A stretch of DNA of 64,000 nucleotides from contig JAJVHS010000042.1 of assembly GCA_022072615.1 (NCBI GenBank), positions 1 through 64,000 on the forward strand, written 5' to 3'. Of this stretch, positions 1-7,199 are shown one piece after another. The position numbers were made by a program, and so were the translations under genes. Positions within the stretch are counted from its first letter, which is position 1; the number at the start of each line of letters is the position of its first letter. This DNA is from Phycisphaerales bacterium (lineage in GTDB: Bacteria > Planctomycetota > Phycisphaerae > Phycisphaerales > UBA1924). The notes beneath the pieces are model-generated. The model saw only the letters and a program-made list of their open reading frames with translations. It made no database searches and had not been told where the DNA came from.

Positions 1-915
1 GTCCATGTACCACTGCAGGCCGCGCCCGTTCTGCGAATCGAGCCACAGCAGATCTTCCATCCCGTTGCGGTCCCAGTCGTCCCCGCGTGACCGGTTGTCA
101 CCGCCGCCCGCGTGCCAGTCTCCCTGAATCGGCAGGTCCTCCGTCTCGCTGCCCACGACCTGCATGTTCTCGATGCGCCACGCGATGTGCGCGCCGTCGG
201 TCGCTCGCCGCCAAAGGATGTCGTCGTCGCTGCTTCCGGTAAAATTTCCGACCGCCGCCACGCTCCACTCTCGGCCCACGACGTCGGGCAGGTTCGTGAC
301 GCTCGTCCGCGTCGTCCCGTTCATCAGCCACACCACGTTCTCGCCGTCGTCGTCCGCTCGCCAGAAGATGTCGTCCCGGCCGTCGTCGTTGAAGTCGGCG
401 ATGCCCGCGATGTGCCACTGGCCGTCGGCGTTGCCCTCGATCGAATCCCCGAACGCGATCGTGTCCTCGTCGGCCATCACCCACACGGAGATGTCGCCCG
501 TATACACGTTCCTCCACAGGATGTCGGGCCGGCTGGTGCCCGCGAAGTTCCCAACGCCCGCGATCTCCCAGCCCGAGCTGGCCTCGACCTGCGGCAGCGC
601 CGCGGCCGACTTGAAATCCTCCCGGTTCATCAGCCACACGAGGTTCTCACCGGTCGCGTGGTTGCGCCACAGGATGTCGTCGTTGCCGTCGGCGTTGAAG
701 TCGCCGTACGCCTCCACGTCCCACTCGGCCGGCACCGTCCCCTGCGGCGCCGCCTCGCCGTTGCCGAAGTGGATCACCACCTGCTGGCTGCCCTTGGCGT
801 GCCAGACCAGGTCCGCAAGACCGTCGCGGTCAAAGTCGGCGCTCAGCAGCATCCGCCGCTCGAGCACCTCCATCTGCGCTGCGCCGCTCGCTCGGACCCG
901 TGCGGGTGTCGTCAT
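1..915 (-). CDS. FG-GAP/VCBS-repeat surface protein with LEPR-XLL-type N terminus (3' end off the window)
   Basis: The minus-strand frame is open from an ATG at 915 to the left edge (305 codons, no stop), so the C terminus is missing. Residues about 17-27 read EVLERRMLLSA, which matches the LEPR-XLL motif seen near the N terminus of large planctomycete exported proteins. The rest is a run of about 45-55-residue repeats, each with a D-x-D/N-x-D-G calcium-binding-like loop (FDRDGLADLVW, FNADGNDDILW, FNDDGRDDIFW) and a VWLMN-type strand. This is the FG-GAP/VCBS beta-propeller pattern. Such proteins are usually secreted or surface-exposed. I infer adhesion or structure rather than catalysis. The missing tail could carry a further domain. 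Confidence 0.85.
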   Translation of the reverse strand, partial: MTTPARVRASGAAQMEVLERRMLLSADFDRDGLADLVWHAKGSQQVVIHFGNGEAAPQGTVPAEWDVEAYGDFNADGNDDILWRNHATGENLVWLMNREDFKSAAALPQVEASSGWEIAGVGNFAGTSRPDILWRNVYTGDISVWVMADEDTIAFGDSIEGNADGQWHIAGIADFNDDGRDDIFWRADDDGENVVWLMNGTTRTSVTNLPDVVGREWSVAAVGNFTGSSDDDILWRRATDGAHIAWRIENMQVVGSETEDLPIQGDWHAGGGDNRSRGDDWDRNGMEDLLWLDSQNGRGLQWYMD

Positions 916-997
916 GGTCTCGTCTCCGCCAAGAGTTACCCCTGCTCGCAAGAGCACCCGAGCGGCCCCGCACCATGAAGCTCCGGTGAAGGCCCCT

Positions 998-2191
998 TCA
1001 CCCTGCGGAAACCGCCGAGATTTCGACCTCTGCCGTCCCCGCAACCTCCCGCAGCAACTGGTCCACGTGGTCAAGCGTCATCGCCTGCTGGTCCGCGAGC
1101 GACTTGATCCGCGACGTGATCGTCTTGACCTGCAAGTCGCTGAACGAAAGGCCGAGCTGCTCGGCCCGGTGCTTCACCGCGTTCCACCCGGTCAGCCGGT
1201 GCGCGATGTGAATATACCGGGTCAGCCCGAAGTCCTCGGGCCGCAGCGCCTCGTACGTCGAGGGATCGTTCAGCACCGCCTTGGCGTGGATCCCCGCCTT
1301 GTGGCTGAACGCGCAGAACCCCGTCACGTAGTTGTTGAACGGCACGTCCACGTCCACCAGCTCCGCGACCATGTGATCGATGTCGTGCAGCAGCGGCAGG
1401 CGGTACTTGCGCTTCACGCCCTCGGGGTCCACCCCGTACATCCTCGCGATAAACCCGCCCGTCGACGCGATGCCGTTGCGCTCGCCGATGCCGAGCACGC
1501 TCGTGTCGATGTGCGTCGCGCCCGCCTCCCACGCCGCGAACGCGTTGGCGATCGCGCACCCCGTGTCGTTGTGCCCGTGGAACTCGATGTCGCACCGGAC
1601 CGTCCGCCGTACCTGCGACACCAGGTCGTAGATCTGCCGCGGGTTGCCGATCCCCACCGTGTCCGCGATCCCGACGCGGTTCACGCCGATCCCGTCCACC
1701 GCCTCGTAGATCCGCAGCAGGTCGCCAAGGTCCGAACGCAGGCTGTCCTCGGTGCTGAAACGCACCTCGACCCCCGCCTCCTTGATCATCGGCAGCACGT
1801 CCCGGGCAATCGCAATGATCTCGTCGATCGACTTGCCGTGGCTGAACTTGCGGAGCTGGCTGGAGGTGCCGATCACCACGTCCACGCCGTCCACGCCCAG
1901 CTTCAGCGCCGCCGATACGTCGTCGGGGTGGCAGCGCGTGTGGGTCAGGATCTTGGCCTTGAGCCCGAGCCCCGCGATCGTCTCCAGGTCCGCCGCGCTC
2001 TGCGGGCTCGCGAGCGGGCTCGTCAGTTCCAAATACTCAACCCCCAGCGCATCCAGCAGCGTCGCGATCCGGATCTTCTGGGCCGTCGTGAAGAACGCGT
2101 TGACGAACTGCTCGCCCTCGCGGAGCGTCGATTCGATGATCGCGAACGGACAAACGGGATTGGTGGGAGTGCTGGGTGCGATGGGTGCCAT
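998..2191 (-). CDS. Homocitrate synthase, fungal Lys20/Lys21-like
   Basis: This 397-residue DRE-TIM metallolyase would condense acetyl-CoA with 2-oxoglutarate to homocitrate. STLREGEQ near residue 22 carries the catalytic Arg and metal-binding Glu, and the other metal ligands lie in EFHGHNDTG. Blocks such as [41 protein letters not shown] and [13 protein letters not shown] follow the yeast Lys20 pattern more closely than LeuA or NifV. The ATG at 2191 is preferred because the in-frame upstream extension is only translated repeat DNA. A possible terminator sits about 120 bp upstream. A dehydrogenase that could act later in the same pathway is at 3550-4737. Citramalate, isopropylmalate or Re-citrate synthase are less likely alternatives. 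Confidence 0.88.
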   Translation of the reverse strand: MAPIAPSTPTNPVCPFAIIESTLREGEQFVNAFFTTAQKIRIATLLDALGVEYLELTSPLASPQSAADLETIAGLGLKAKILTHTRCHPDDVSAALKLGVDGVDVVIGTSSQLRKFSHGKSIDEIIAIARDVLPMIKEAGVEVRFSTEDSLRSDLGDLLRIYEAVDGIGVNRVGIADTVGIGNPRQIYDLVSQVRRTVRCDIEFHGHNDTGCAIANAFAAWEAGATHIDTSVLGIGERNGIASTGGFIARMYGVDPEGVKRKYRLPLLHDIDHMVAELVDVDVPFNNYVTGFCAFSHKAGIHAKAVLNDPSTYEALRPEDFGLTRYIHIAHRLTGWNAVKHRAEQLGLSFSDLQVKTITSRIKSLADQQAMTLDHVDQLLREVAGTAEVEISAVSAG

Positions 2192-2206
2192 GTGAGCCTT
2201 GAATAG

Positions 2207-2294
2207 TGTCCTGAGTCCAAATGTCCTGAGTCCGAATGTCCTGAGTCCTGGCTCTCTTGCCTTGACACGAGTGCCCAGTGCCCGATGCCCAGTG
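2207..2294. repeat. Two short tandem-repeat arrays upstream of homocitrate synthase
   Basis: Positions 2207-2251 hold three copies of a 15-bp unit beginning TGTCCTGAGTCC. Positions 2271-2294 hold a 24-bp block made of GTGCCCA and GATGCCCA steps. The 24-bp block recurs identically at 4952-4975 and with one change at 4994-5017. Neither array makes a plausible protein. Confidence 0.85.
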
Positions 2295-2309
2295 ACTTCT
2301 GATTTCCCC

Positions 2310-2345
2310 AAAAACAACAAGGCCCAACGGTGTTCCGCTGGGCCT
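2310..2345 (-). terminator. Intrinsic-terminator-like hairpin, minus strand
   Basis: AGGCCCA (2320-2326) pairs perfectly with TGGGCCT (2339-2345), with three more pairs (CGG/CCG) inside one mismatch. On the minus strand the stem is followed by TTGTTGTTTTT. It lies upstream of the homocitrate synthase start and in the same direction, so it could end a short leader or small RNA. No minus-strand coding gene lies immediately upstream. Confidence 0.65.
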
Positions 2346-2606
2346 CAGGCAACTGCGTGAATCTCGCTGTCTCTCAGCGTGATGCTCACCGTTTGCTCAT
2401 TCGCTCAGCCGGAACACGACCGCCGCGGGGTTTGGCCGCTTTGAGCGAGGCGTGTTTGGCAAGCGAAGAGAGCATCGGGCCGCTATTGAAGAGCCGCCGA
2501 TCAGCCAAGTCAATCCGTGCGCCGGGCGGAAGATTCCCCCCGCCGGCCATCATCGCCCCCCGCCTTCATGTAACACAACGAGGATTGCGTCAAGGCATAA
2601 ATAGGA
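2346..2606 (-). other. Candidate structured leader or small RNA (gap 2192-2655)
   Basis: This stretch has no credible coding frame. It lies between a divergent gene start and the minus-strand terminator at 2310-2345. It contains local inverted repeats, for example CGCTG-N5-CAGCG around 2365-2380 inside longer GTGA/TCAC flanks, and two related blocks built on GGCCGCT. A TATAGT box on the minus strand (2606-2611) could start transcription, but no good -35 box accompanies it. It does not match tmRNA, RNase P, SRP or 6S RNA as far as I can recall their signatures. An attenuator or riboswitch for homocitrate synthase is an inference. Confidence 0.28.
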
Positions 2607-2613
2607 CTATACT
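2585..2613 (+). promoter_or_regulatory. Sigma70-type promoter for the 2656 gene
   Basis: TTGCGT (2585-2590) and TATACT (2608-2613) are 17 bp apart. This would start transcription near 2620, about 36 bp before the start codon at 2656. Confidence 0.55.
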
Positions 2614-2655
2614 GTCCCGTATATCGCGGCGAGCGATCCACACGAGGAGATTCCC

Positions 2656-3360
2656 ATGAAACGCAGTCTGTGCATGGTGGCGGTACTGGCCGCGGGAACG
2701 ACCGCGTCCGCCGTCAACATCCCCGCCGGGTACGACTACCTCATGACGGACCCCGGCACCTACTTCGACTTCGGTCCGGGGATCGGACCTGTCAACTTCC
2801 GCGGCGTCCCGATCGACCCGTCGACCTACGGCGACGCCGACACCATCGTCGAGCGGAAAGCTCCGGCGATCTTCCCCGCCTTCGGCACGGACGTGTACCC
2901 GAACAACCCGCTCGCGGGCACCGGCGTCACCATCCCGATCGAGATGCTCGCGCTCGAGCTCGCCAGCACGGCTCCGATCTACATCGGTGAGTCGTTCTTC
3001 GACGTCTGGGTGAGCCTGGATCCCGCGACTCCCACGCTCGGCGCCATGACCATCGAGCACCAGTGGACCGACACCGACGGCCCGACGCCCGAGGGGACCT
3101 TCGATTCGTTCTTTGACGTCTTCGCGATCGCCCGGTTCGAGCCCGTCGGCGGCGGCACCGGCTTCCAGATCCCGATCCAGAACCTGCGCCTGGCCTCCAC
3201 CGGCACGCTCTGGAGCCACTGGCCCTACGGCATCTACATCGATCAGGTCATCGAGCAGCACCCGGGCGTCGGTGTCCACATCGCGCACAGCGTGCCGGCC
3301 CCCCCGGTCGGGCTGCTGATGGCGTCGGCCCTCACGCTCGCCGCCCGTCGCCGCCGCTAG
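2656..3360 (+). CDS. Secreted protein with PEP-CTERM-like C-terminal anchor
   Basis: This 234-residue protein starts at ATG 2656 behind a good Shine-Dalgarno (GAGGAG). Residues 1-20 are a signal peptide (MKRS, then a hydrophobic AVLAAGTTASA core). The body is acidic and rich in Gly, Pro and Thr with no motif I recognise. The last 22 residues (VPAPPVGLLMASALTLAAR plus RRR) follow the order of a PEP-CTERM sorting signal: Pro-rich box, hydrophobic segment, Arg cluster. The exosortase that would process it is not in this window. The function of the mature protein is unknown. A promoter and a terminator flank it, so it is probably monocistronic. Confidence 0.8.
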   Translation: MKRSLCMVAVLAAGTTASAVNIPAGYDYLMTDPGTYFDFGPGIGPVNFRGVPIDPSTYGDADTIVERKAPAIFPAFGTDVYPNNPLAGTGVTIPIEMLALELASTAPIYIGESFFDVWVSLDPATPTLGAMTIEHQWTDTDGPTPEGTFDSFFDVFAIARFEPVGGGTGFQIPIQNLRLASTGTLWSHWPYGIYIDQVIEQHPGVGVHIAHSVPAPPVGLLMASALTLAARRRR

Positions 3361-3418
3361 TCGCTCCCCTGGCGCTCGCTCGGGCCGACCGAGCAGCCTC
3401 GACGCCCTAGCCGAGCCT

Positions 3419-3443
3419 CCGGCCCGGTCCACACCCGGGCCGG
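3419..3443 (+). terminator. Terminator-like hairpin after the 2656 gene
   Basis: CCGGCCCGG (3419-3427) pairs perfectly over 9 bp with CCGGGCCGG (3435-3443) around a 7-nt loop. The following ATCTTCT is only weakly T-rich. It lies 59 bp after the stop codon. Confidence 0.5.
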
Positions 3444-3549
3444 ATCTTCTCCACGCTGCCTCCCGCACCGCGGCCGGCTATTCTCCCGTTCATCCGGGTG
3501 TTGCTGCCGTTGCGCTTCGCATCTCCCTGCCCACCTCTGGAGCCCCTGA

Positions 3550-4737
3550 ATGGCAAAGTACAGGATCGCCTGGATGCCCGGTGACGGGATCGGCAAGGAT
3601 GTGATTGACGCCGCTCGCCTCGTGCTCGACGCCATGAAGTTCGACGCCGAGTACGTCCCCTGCGACATCGGCTGGGAGTTCTGGTGCAACGAGGGCAACG
3701 CCCTCCCCGACCGCACCGTCAAGGCGCTCCAGGGCACCACGTGCGGCCTCTTCGGAGCCATCACCTCTAAGCCCCAGGACGACGCCAAACTCGAGCTCGC
3801 GCCCGGCCTCAAGGACAAGGGTCTGGTCTATTTCTCGCCGATCGTCAAGCTCCGCCAGATGTTCAACCTCCACACCAACATGCGCCCGTGCAAGAGCTAC
3901 CCGGGCAACCCGCTCAACTACCGCGGCACCGCGCTCGCCAACCCGTCGGGCGGCGAGATCCCCATCGACCAGGTCGTGTTCCGCGAGAACACCGAGGGCA
4001 TGTACGGCGGCATCGAGTTCCACCCCATCCCCGAATCCGTCTACACCGCCCTGTGCGCGAACCCCAAGATGAAGCCGTGGAAGGACAAGGGCCTCGAGAA
4101 CCTCGCCCTCTCCACCCGCATCGTCTCCATCCAGGGCTGCACGAACATCTGCCGCCAGGCGTTCGAGTACGCGAAGAAGACCGGCCGCAAACGCGTCACC
4201 CTCGTCGAGAAGCCCAACGTCCTCCGCGAGACCGGCGGCATGATGACCCGCGTGTTCCGCAAGATGGCCGAGGAGTACAAGGGAGCGGGCATCTGGGCCG
4301 ACGAAGCCAACATCGACGCCATCTGCATGTGGATGTTCAAGAACCCCCAGGACTATTCCGTCCTCGTCGCCGAGAACATGTTCGGCGACATCGTCAGCGA
4401 CCTGTGCGCCGGGCTCGTCGGCGGCCTGGGTTTTGCGCCCTCGGCCAACCTCGGCGACAAGTACGCCGTCTTCGAGCCGACGCACGGCTCGGCCCCCAAG
4501 TACGCCGGGCAGTACAAGGTCAATCCCATCGCCATGCTCCTCACCGTCCGCATGATGTTCGACTGGCTCGGCGACGGCAACGGCGGCGGCGGGCCCGCGG
4601 AGAAGCAGCTCTCGGCTCGGCTCGAATCGGCCATCGCCCGCGTCGTGAAAGAAGGCAAGGTCCGCACCTACGACATGGGCGGCAAGTCGAGCACGCTCGA
4701 CGTGGCGAAGGAGATCGCCAGGTACGCGGCGGCGTAA
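3550..4737 (+). CDS. Isocitrate/homoisocitrate/isopropylmalate-type dehydrogenase, NADP-like
   Basis: This 395-residue beta-decarboxylating dehydrogenase opens with MPGDGIGKDV. It has the substrate-side NMRPCKSYPG arginine, the FRENTEGMYGGIE block with the catalytic Tyr, KPNVLRETGG, and the metal-binding AENMFGDIVSDL. The coenzyme loop APKYAGQYKVNP resembles the Lys-Tyr pair of NADP-dependent isocitrate dehydrogenase, whereas NAD enzymes usually have Asp there. In the SPIVKLRQ block the Asn of classical isocitrate dehydrogenase is Ile, so isocitrate may not be the substrate. The homocitrate synthase 1.4 kb away makes homoisocitrate a reasonable candidate. The exact substrate cannot be fixed from sequence. 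A GGAG sequence precedes the ATG. Confidence 0.88.
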   Translation: MAKYRIAWMPGDGIGKDVIDAARLVLDAMKFDAEYVPCDIGWEFWCNEGNALPDRTVKALQGTTCGLFGAITSKPQDDAKLELAPGLKDKGLVYFSPIVKLRQMFNLHTNMRPCKSYPGNPLNYRGTALANPSGGEIPIDQVVFRENTEGMYGGIEFHPIPESVYTALCANPKMKPWKDKGLENLALSTRIVSIQGCTNICRQAFEYAKKTGRKRVTLVEKPNVLRETGGMMTRVFRKMAEEYKGAGIWADEANIDAICMWMFKNPQDYSVLVAENMFGDIVSDLCAGLVGGLGFAPSANLGDKYAVFEPTHGSAPKYAGQYKVNPIAMLLTVRMMFDWLGDGNGGGGPAEKQLSARLESAIARVVKEGKVRTYDMGGKSSTLDVAKEIARYAAA

Positions 4738-5131
4738 CTTCACAGGCGGTGGTGCGCGGACCGACCTCCTAACCGTCTTGGCCCGCGAAGCGGTCCGCCG
4801 GTCGTTGCCAGGCGCGCAGCCCCTGGGCACAGCTCCCGCATCGCGGCCGCCTCATTCACGCTGTCTTCGTGCGCCCGTGCAACGGGCGAGCGAACATGTA
4901 AATCGGGCTCCGAGTGACGCGCGCCGCCACCGCCGGGGTGCCTTCCCACCAGTGCCCAGTGCCCGATGCCCAGTGCCTTTTTCTCTTCCATCAGTGCCCA
5001 GTGCCCTATGCCCAGTGCCTTCTCCTCTTCCACCAGTGGGTTTCACCGGTTTGAGCAACGCACATCGCCCTTTGTGGTAGGCTCGGCCCTGTTTCGACCC
5101 ATTCTCATGGTCCTTCGTCGAGCCCACTCCG
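4738..5131. other. Intergenic gap with hairpin and repeats
   Basis: No gene is supported here. CGCCCGT (4872-4878) and ACGGGCG (4882-4888) form a 7-bp hairpin with a 3-nt loop that could help end transcription from the dehydrogenase, though no T-run follows. Two near-identical 24-bp repeat blocks follow at 4952-4975 and 4994-5017. No clear promoter for the 5132 gene was found. Confidence 0.6.
4952..5017. repeat. Two copies of the GTGCCCA/GATGCCCA repeat block
   Basis: The 24-bp blocks at 4952-4975 and 4994-5017 differ by one base. The first is identical to 2271-2294. The two are separated by a T/C-rich CTTTTTCTCTTCCATC-like spacer, and a similar CTTCTCCTCTTCCACC follows the second, so the whole unit is about 42 bp long and tandemly duplicated. 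Confidence 0.88.
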
Positions 5132-5986
5132 ATGCCGCCAAAGCGCAGCAACCACAAAGAGCGTCTCAAGCAGGAAAAGGAACTCAAGCGCCGAGTCGAC
5201 CGAGCAGAGCCGGTGGACATCGTCGGCGTGGTCGATCCCGCGGGCCCGAGCGGCGGTCGCCGCCTCGGCCAGCGCGACTGGGTTTTCAACCTGACGCTGA
5301 GCCCTTGGCGGATCAAGGGCGGCGAGCTCCAGCAGTCGGCGCTGAAGCTCTACGACTGGATCTCCGAGCGGCAGGTGTGCGCCCGCATGAACGGCATCAA
5401 GCCGTATTCGATCCGCCGATTCCAAGCCAGAGTCCTGCCGGCCCCGGCCGGCGCTCCGACCCAGGGACGCATCGTGAAGATCACCGGCTCGGGCTCGACC
5501 GACCGCGAGCTCGCCCAGGCCGCTCGCACGCTCCGCAAGCCCGTCTACTACCGCGACGAGGTGCTCGGCCGTCTGCGGTTCGACCGCGCAGACAGCGTCT
5601 GGAAAGGCACGGTCGCCTGGAAGGGTGCGAAGAACAACCGGCTTCAACTGACCATTGAATCCGGCGGTGAGGCCCCGTCGCCCGCCGCGCTCCGAGCGGC
5701 TCGTCTGATCGTCAAAGGTCGCCTCGCCTGGGAGAAGAAGGCTCGCGACTACGCGGTGAAGCATGTCCTTCCGCTCGTCAATGAGTGGACGCGCCGGGAC
5801 GATCCCGAGGCCGGCCTCATCTCCAAGCCGCAGTTTCTGCGGGGTATCCGGCTCGAGTCGCTCACGGCCGGCGACAAGGGCACGTTCGAGTTGTGGTTCG
5901 ATGACAGTGCCGATTTTTTCGGGCATTCGCTCGTCATCCGCGGCACGGTCGATAAAGGCCCGACGAGCGATGATCTCCGCGGCTGA
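5132..5986 (+). CDS. Hypothetical protein, possibly DUF2262-like
   Basis: This 284-residue soluble protein has a very basic N terminus (MPPKRSNHKERLKQEKELKRR) and no signal peptide or membrane segment. The middle (about residues 145-170) has LGRLRFDRADSVWKGTVAW followed by a strand and a basic helix. This recalls the DUF2262 pattern of a beta-sheet protein with a conserved W-x-G-x-V/W strand, but I am not certain. The C-terminal part (about 235-275) forms further strands ending in FFGHSLVIRGTVDKG. No catalytic motif is evident. The Shine-Dalgarno is weak, so the start is tentative. It lies upstream of the GH17 gene with about 160 bp between them. Confidence 0.65.
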   Translation: MPPKRSNHKERLKQEKELKRRVDRAEPVDIVGVVDPAGPSGGRRLGQRDWVFNLTLSPWRIKGGELQQSALKLYDWISERQVCARMNGIKPYSIRRFQARVLPAPAGAPTQGRIVKITGSGSTDRELAQAARTLRKPVYYRDEVLGRLRFDRADSVWKGTVAWKGAKNNRLQLTIESGGEAPSPAALRAARLIVKGRLAWEKKARDYAVKHVLPLVNEWTRRDDPEAGLISKPQFLRGIRLESLTAGDKGTFELWFDDSADFFGHSLVIRGTVDKGPTSDDLRG

Positions 5987-6050
5987 CCAGTCCCGGGTGA
6001 CCCGGTTCGACCAGGAAGCAACCGCCGCAAGCGGGTCGTACCGGACTGCT

Positions 6051-6067
6051 GTTACATACATTGTAAC
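6051..6067. promoter_or_regulatory. Palindromic candidate operator upstream of GH17
   Basis: GTTACA (6051-6056) and TGTAAC (6062-6067) form a perfect 6-bp inverted repeat with a 5-bp spacer, 77 bp before the GH17 start codon. Its size and symmetry suit a dimeric repressor, but no regulator gene is adjacent. Confidence 0.4.
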
Positions 6068-6143
6068 GCTGGCGGCGCGCACACCGCCCGGGTACGTTTC
6101 CTCGGGCGGTCGCTGGCCCGCGACCGCGAGAAGGAGGCGCTCG

Positions 6144-7184
6144 ATGCTTCGTCCGGGTACCGCGTTTGGCACACTGCTCTCGCTGCTGCTGTGCTGCACG
6201 ATCGTGCAAGCGACTTTCGCCCAGGTCCTGCCCGCCGATCGCCGGCCCATCCTCTTCCCCGACACCCCGCAGGCCTGGGGCGGCACGGGTGTGTGCTACG
6301 GAGAGTTCCGCGACGGCCAGTACCCCGGCGGGCCCCAGCCCACCGAGGAGCAGATCCGCGAGGACCTGCACATCATCGCTCGGCACTGGAGCGTGCTGCG
6401 CATGTACTCGTCGCGCGAGGCGACGCGGCTGGCCTGCAAAGTCATCCGGGCCGACAAGCTCCCGCTCAAGGTCCTCGTCGGCGCGTGGATCGACCAGGAG
6501 AGCAAGCCCGGGCCCGACGGCAAGCCCATCGACCCCAACCCGCAGCTCGCCAGGGAGAACCAGGAACAGGTCGCCCGGGCGATCGCGATCGCCAACGACT
6601 ACCCCGACGTGGTGCTCGCCATCAACATCGGCAACGAGGCGCTGGTCTTCTGGTCCGGGCACCTTGTCCCGCGTTCGGTCATCATCAACTACCTCCGCCA
6701 GGCCCGTGCCGCAACCAAGGTCCCGGTCACGACCTGCGACACCGAACTCTTCTGGACGACGCCCGAGAGCCTCGAGGTCGCCGCCGAGTGCGACTTCATC
6801 GCGCTGCACGCCTACGCGATGTGGAACGGCCAGTCCATCCGCGGCTCGCTGGACTGGACCCGCGAGCAGATCGCCAAGGTCCAGGCTCGGCACCCGGGCA
6901 TGACCGTCGTCATGACCGAGCTCGGCTGGGCGACCCAGAAGGGAACGCAGGGTGACCAGGCCCGGCTGATCAAGGCCGAGCCCAACGAGCAGGACCAGGA
7001 AGTCTTCTTCCGATCTCTGCGCGACTGGGCGGTCGAGGCACGCCAGCCCTATTTCTGGTTCGCCGCCTTCGACGAGAACTGGAAGGGCGGCCCCGAGCCC
7101 AGCGAAGTCGAGAAGCACTGGGGCGTCTACCGCACCGATCGCACGCCCAAGCTCGTCTTCCGGAACTACAAGCCCGCAAAGTAG
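6144..7184 (+). CDS. Secreted GH17-family beta-1,3-glucanase-like glycoside hydrolase
   Basis: The ATG at 6144 follows AAGGAGG at ideal spacing. The frame stays open upstream but that part is not protein-like. Residues 1-26 form a signal peptide (LLSLLLCCTIVQATFA). The 346-residue product has the clan GH-A layout. E165 in INIGNEALVFW is the expected acid/base, and E259 in VVMTELGWAT the expected nucleophile. WFAAFDENWK (about 305-314) is the closing strand typical of GH17. Members hydrolyse or transfer beta-1,3-glucans such as laminarin. No other polysaccharide genes are adjacent, so the substrate is an inference. It runs convergently with the next gene, 15 bp apart. Confidence 0.85.
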   Translation: MLRPGTAFGTLLSLLLCCTIVQATFAQVLPADRRPILFPDTPQAWGGTGVCYGEFRDGQYPGGPQPTEEQIREDLHIIARHWSVLRMYSSREATRLACKVIRADKLPLKVLVGAWIDQESKPGPDGKPIDPNPQLARENQEQVARAIAIANDYPDVVLAINIGNEALVFWSGHLVPRSVIINYLRQARAATKVPVTTCDTELFWTTPESLEVAAECDFIALHAYAMWNGQSIRGSLDWTREQIAKVQARHPGMTVVMTELGWATQKGTQGDQARLIKAEPNEQDQEVFFRSLRDWAVEARQPYFWFAAFDENWKGGPEPSEVEKHWGVYRTDRTPKLVFRNYKPAK

Positions 7185-7199
7185 CTGCCGCCCACGGGT

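Noticed and set aside
164..2206. A 680-codon open frame on the plus strand across the FG-GAP and homocitrate synthase genes
   Set aside because: It crosses two real minus-strand genes and the gap between them. The product resembles no protein.
2346..2606. Known housekeeping RNA (RNase P, tmRNA, SRP or 6S)
   Set aside because: None of the conserved cores of these RNAs that I remember is visible on either strand.
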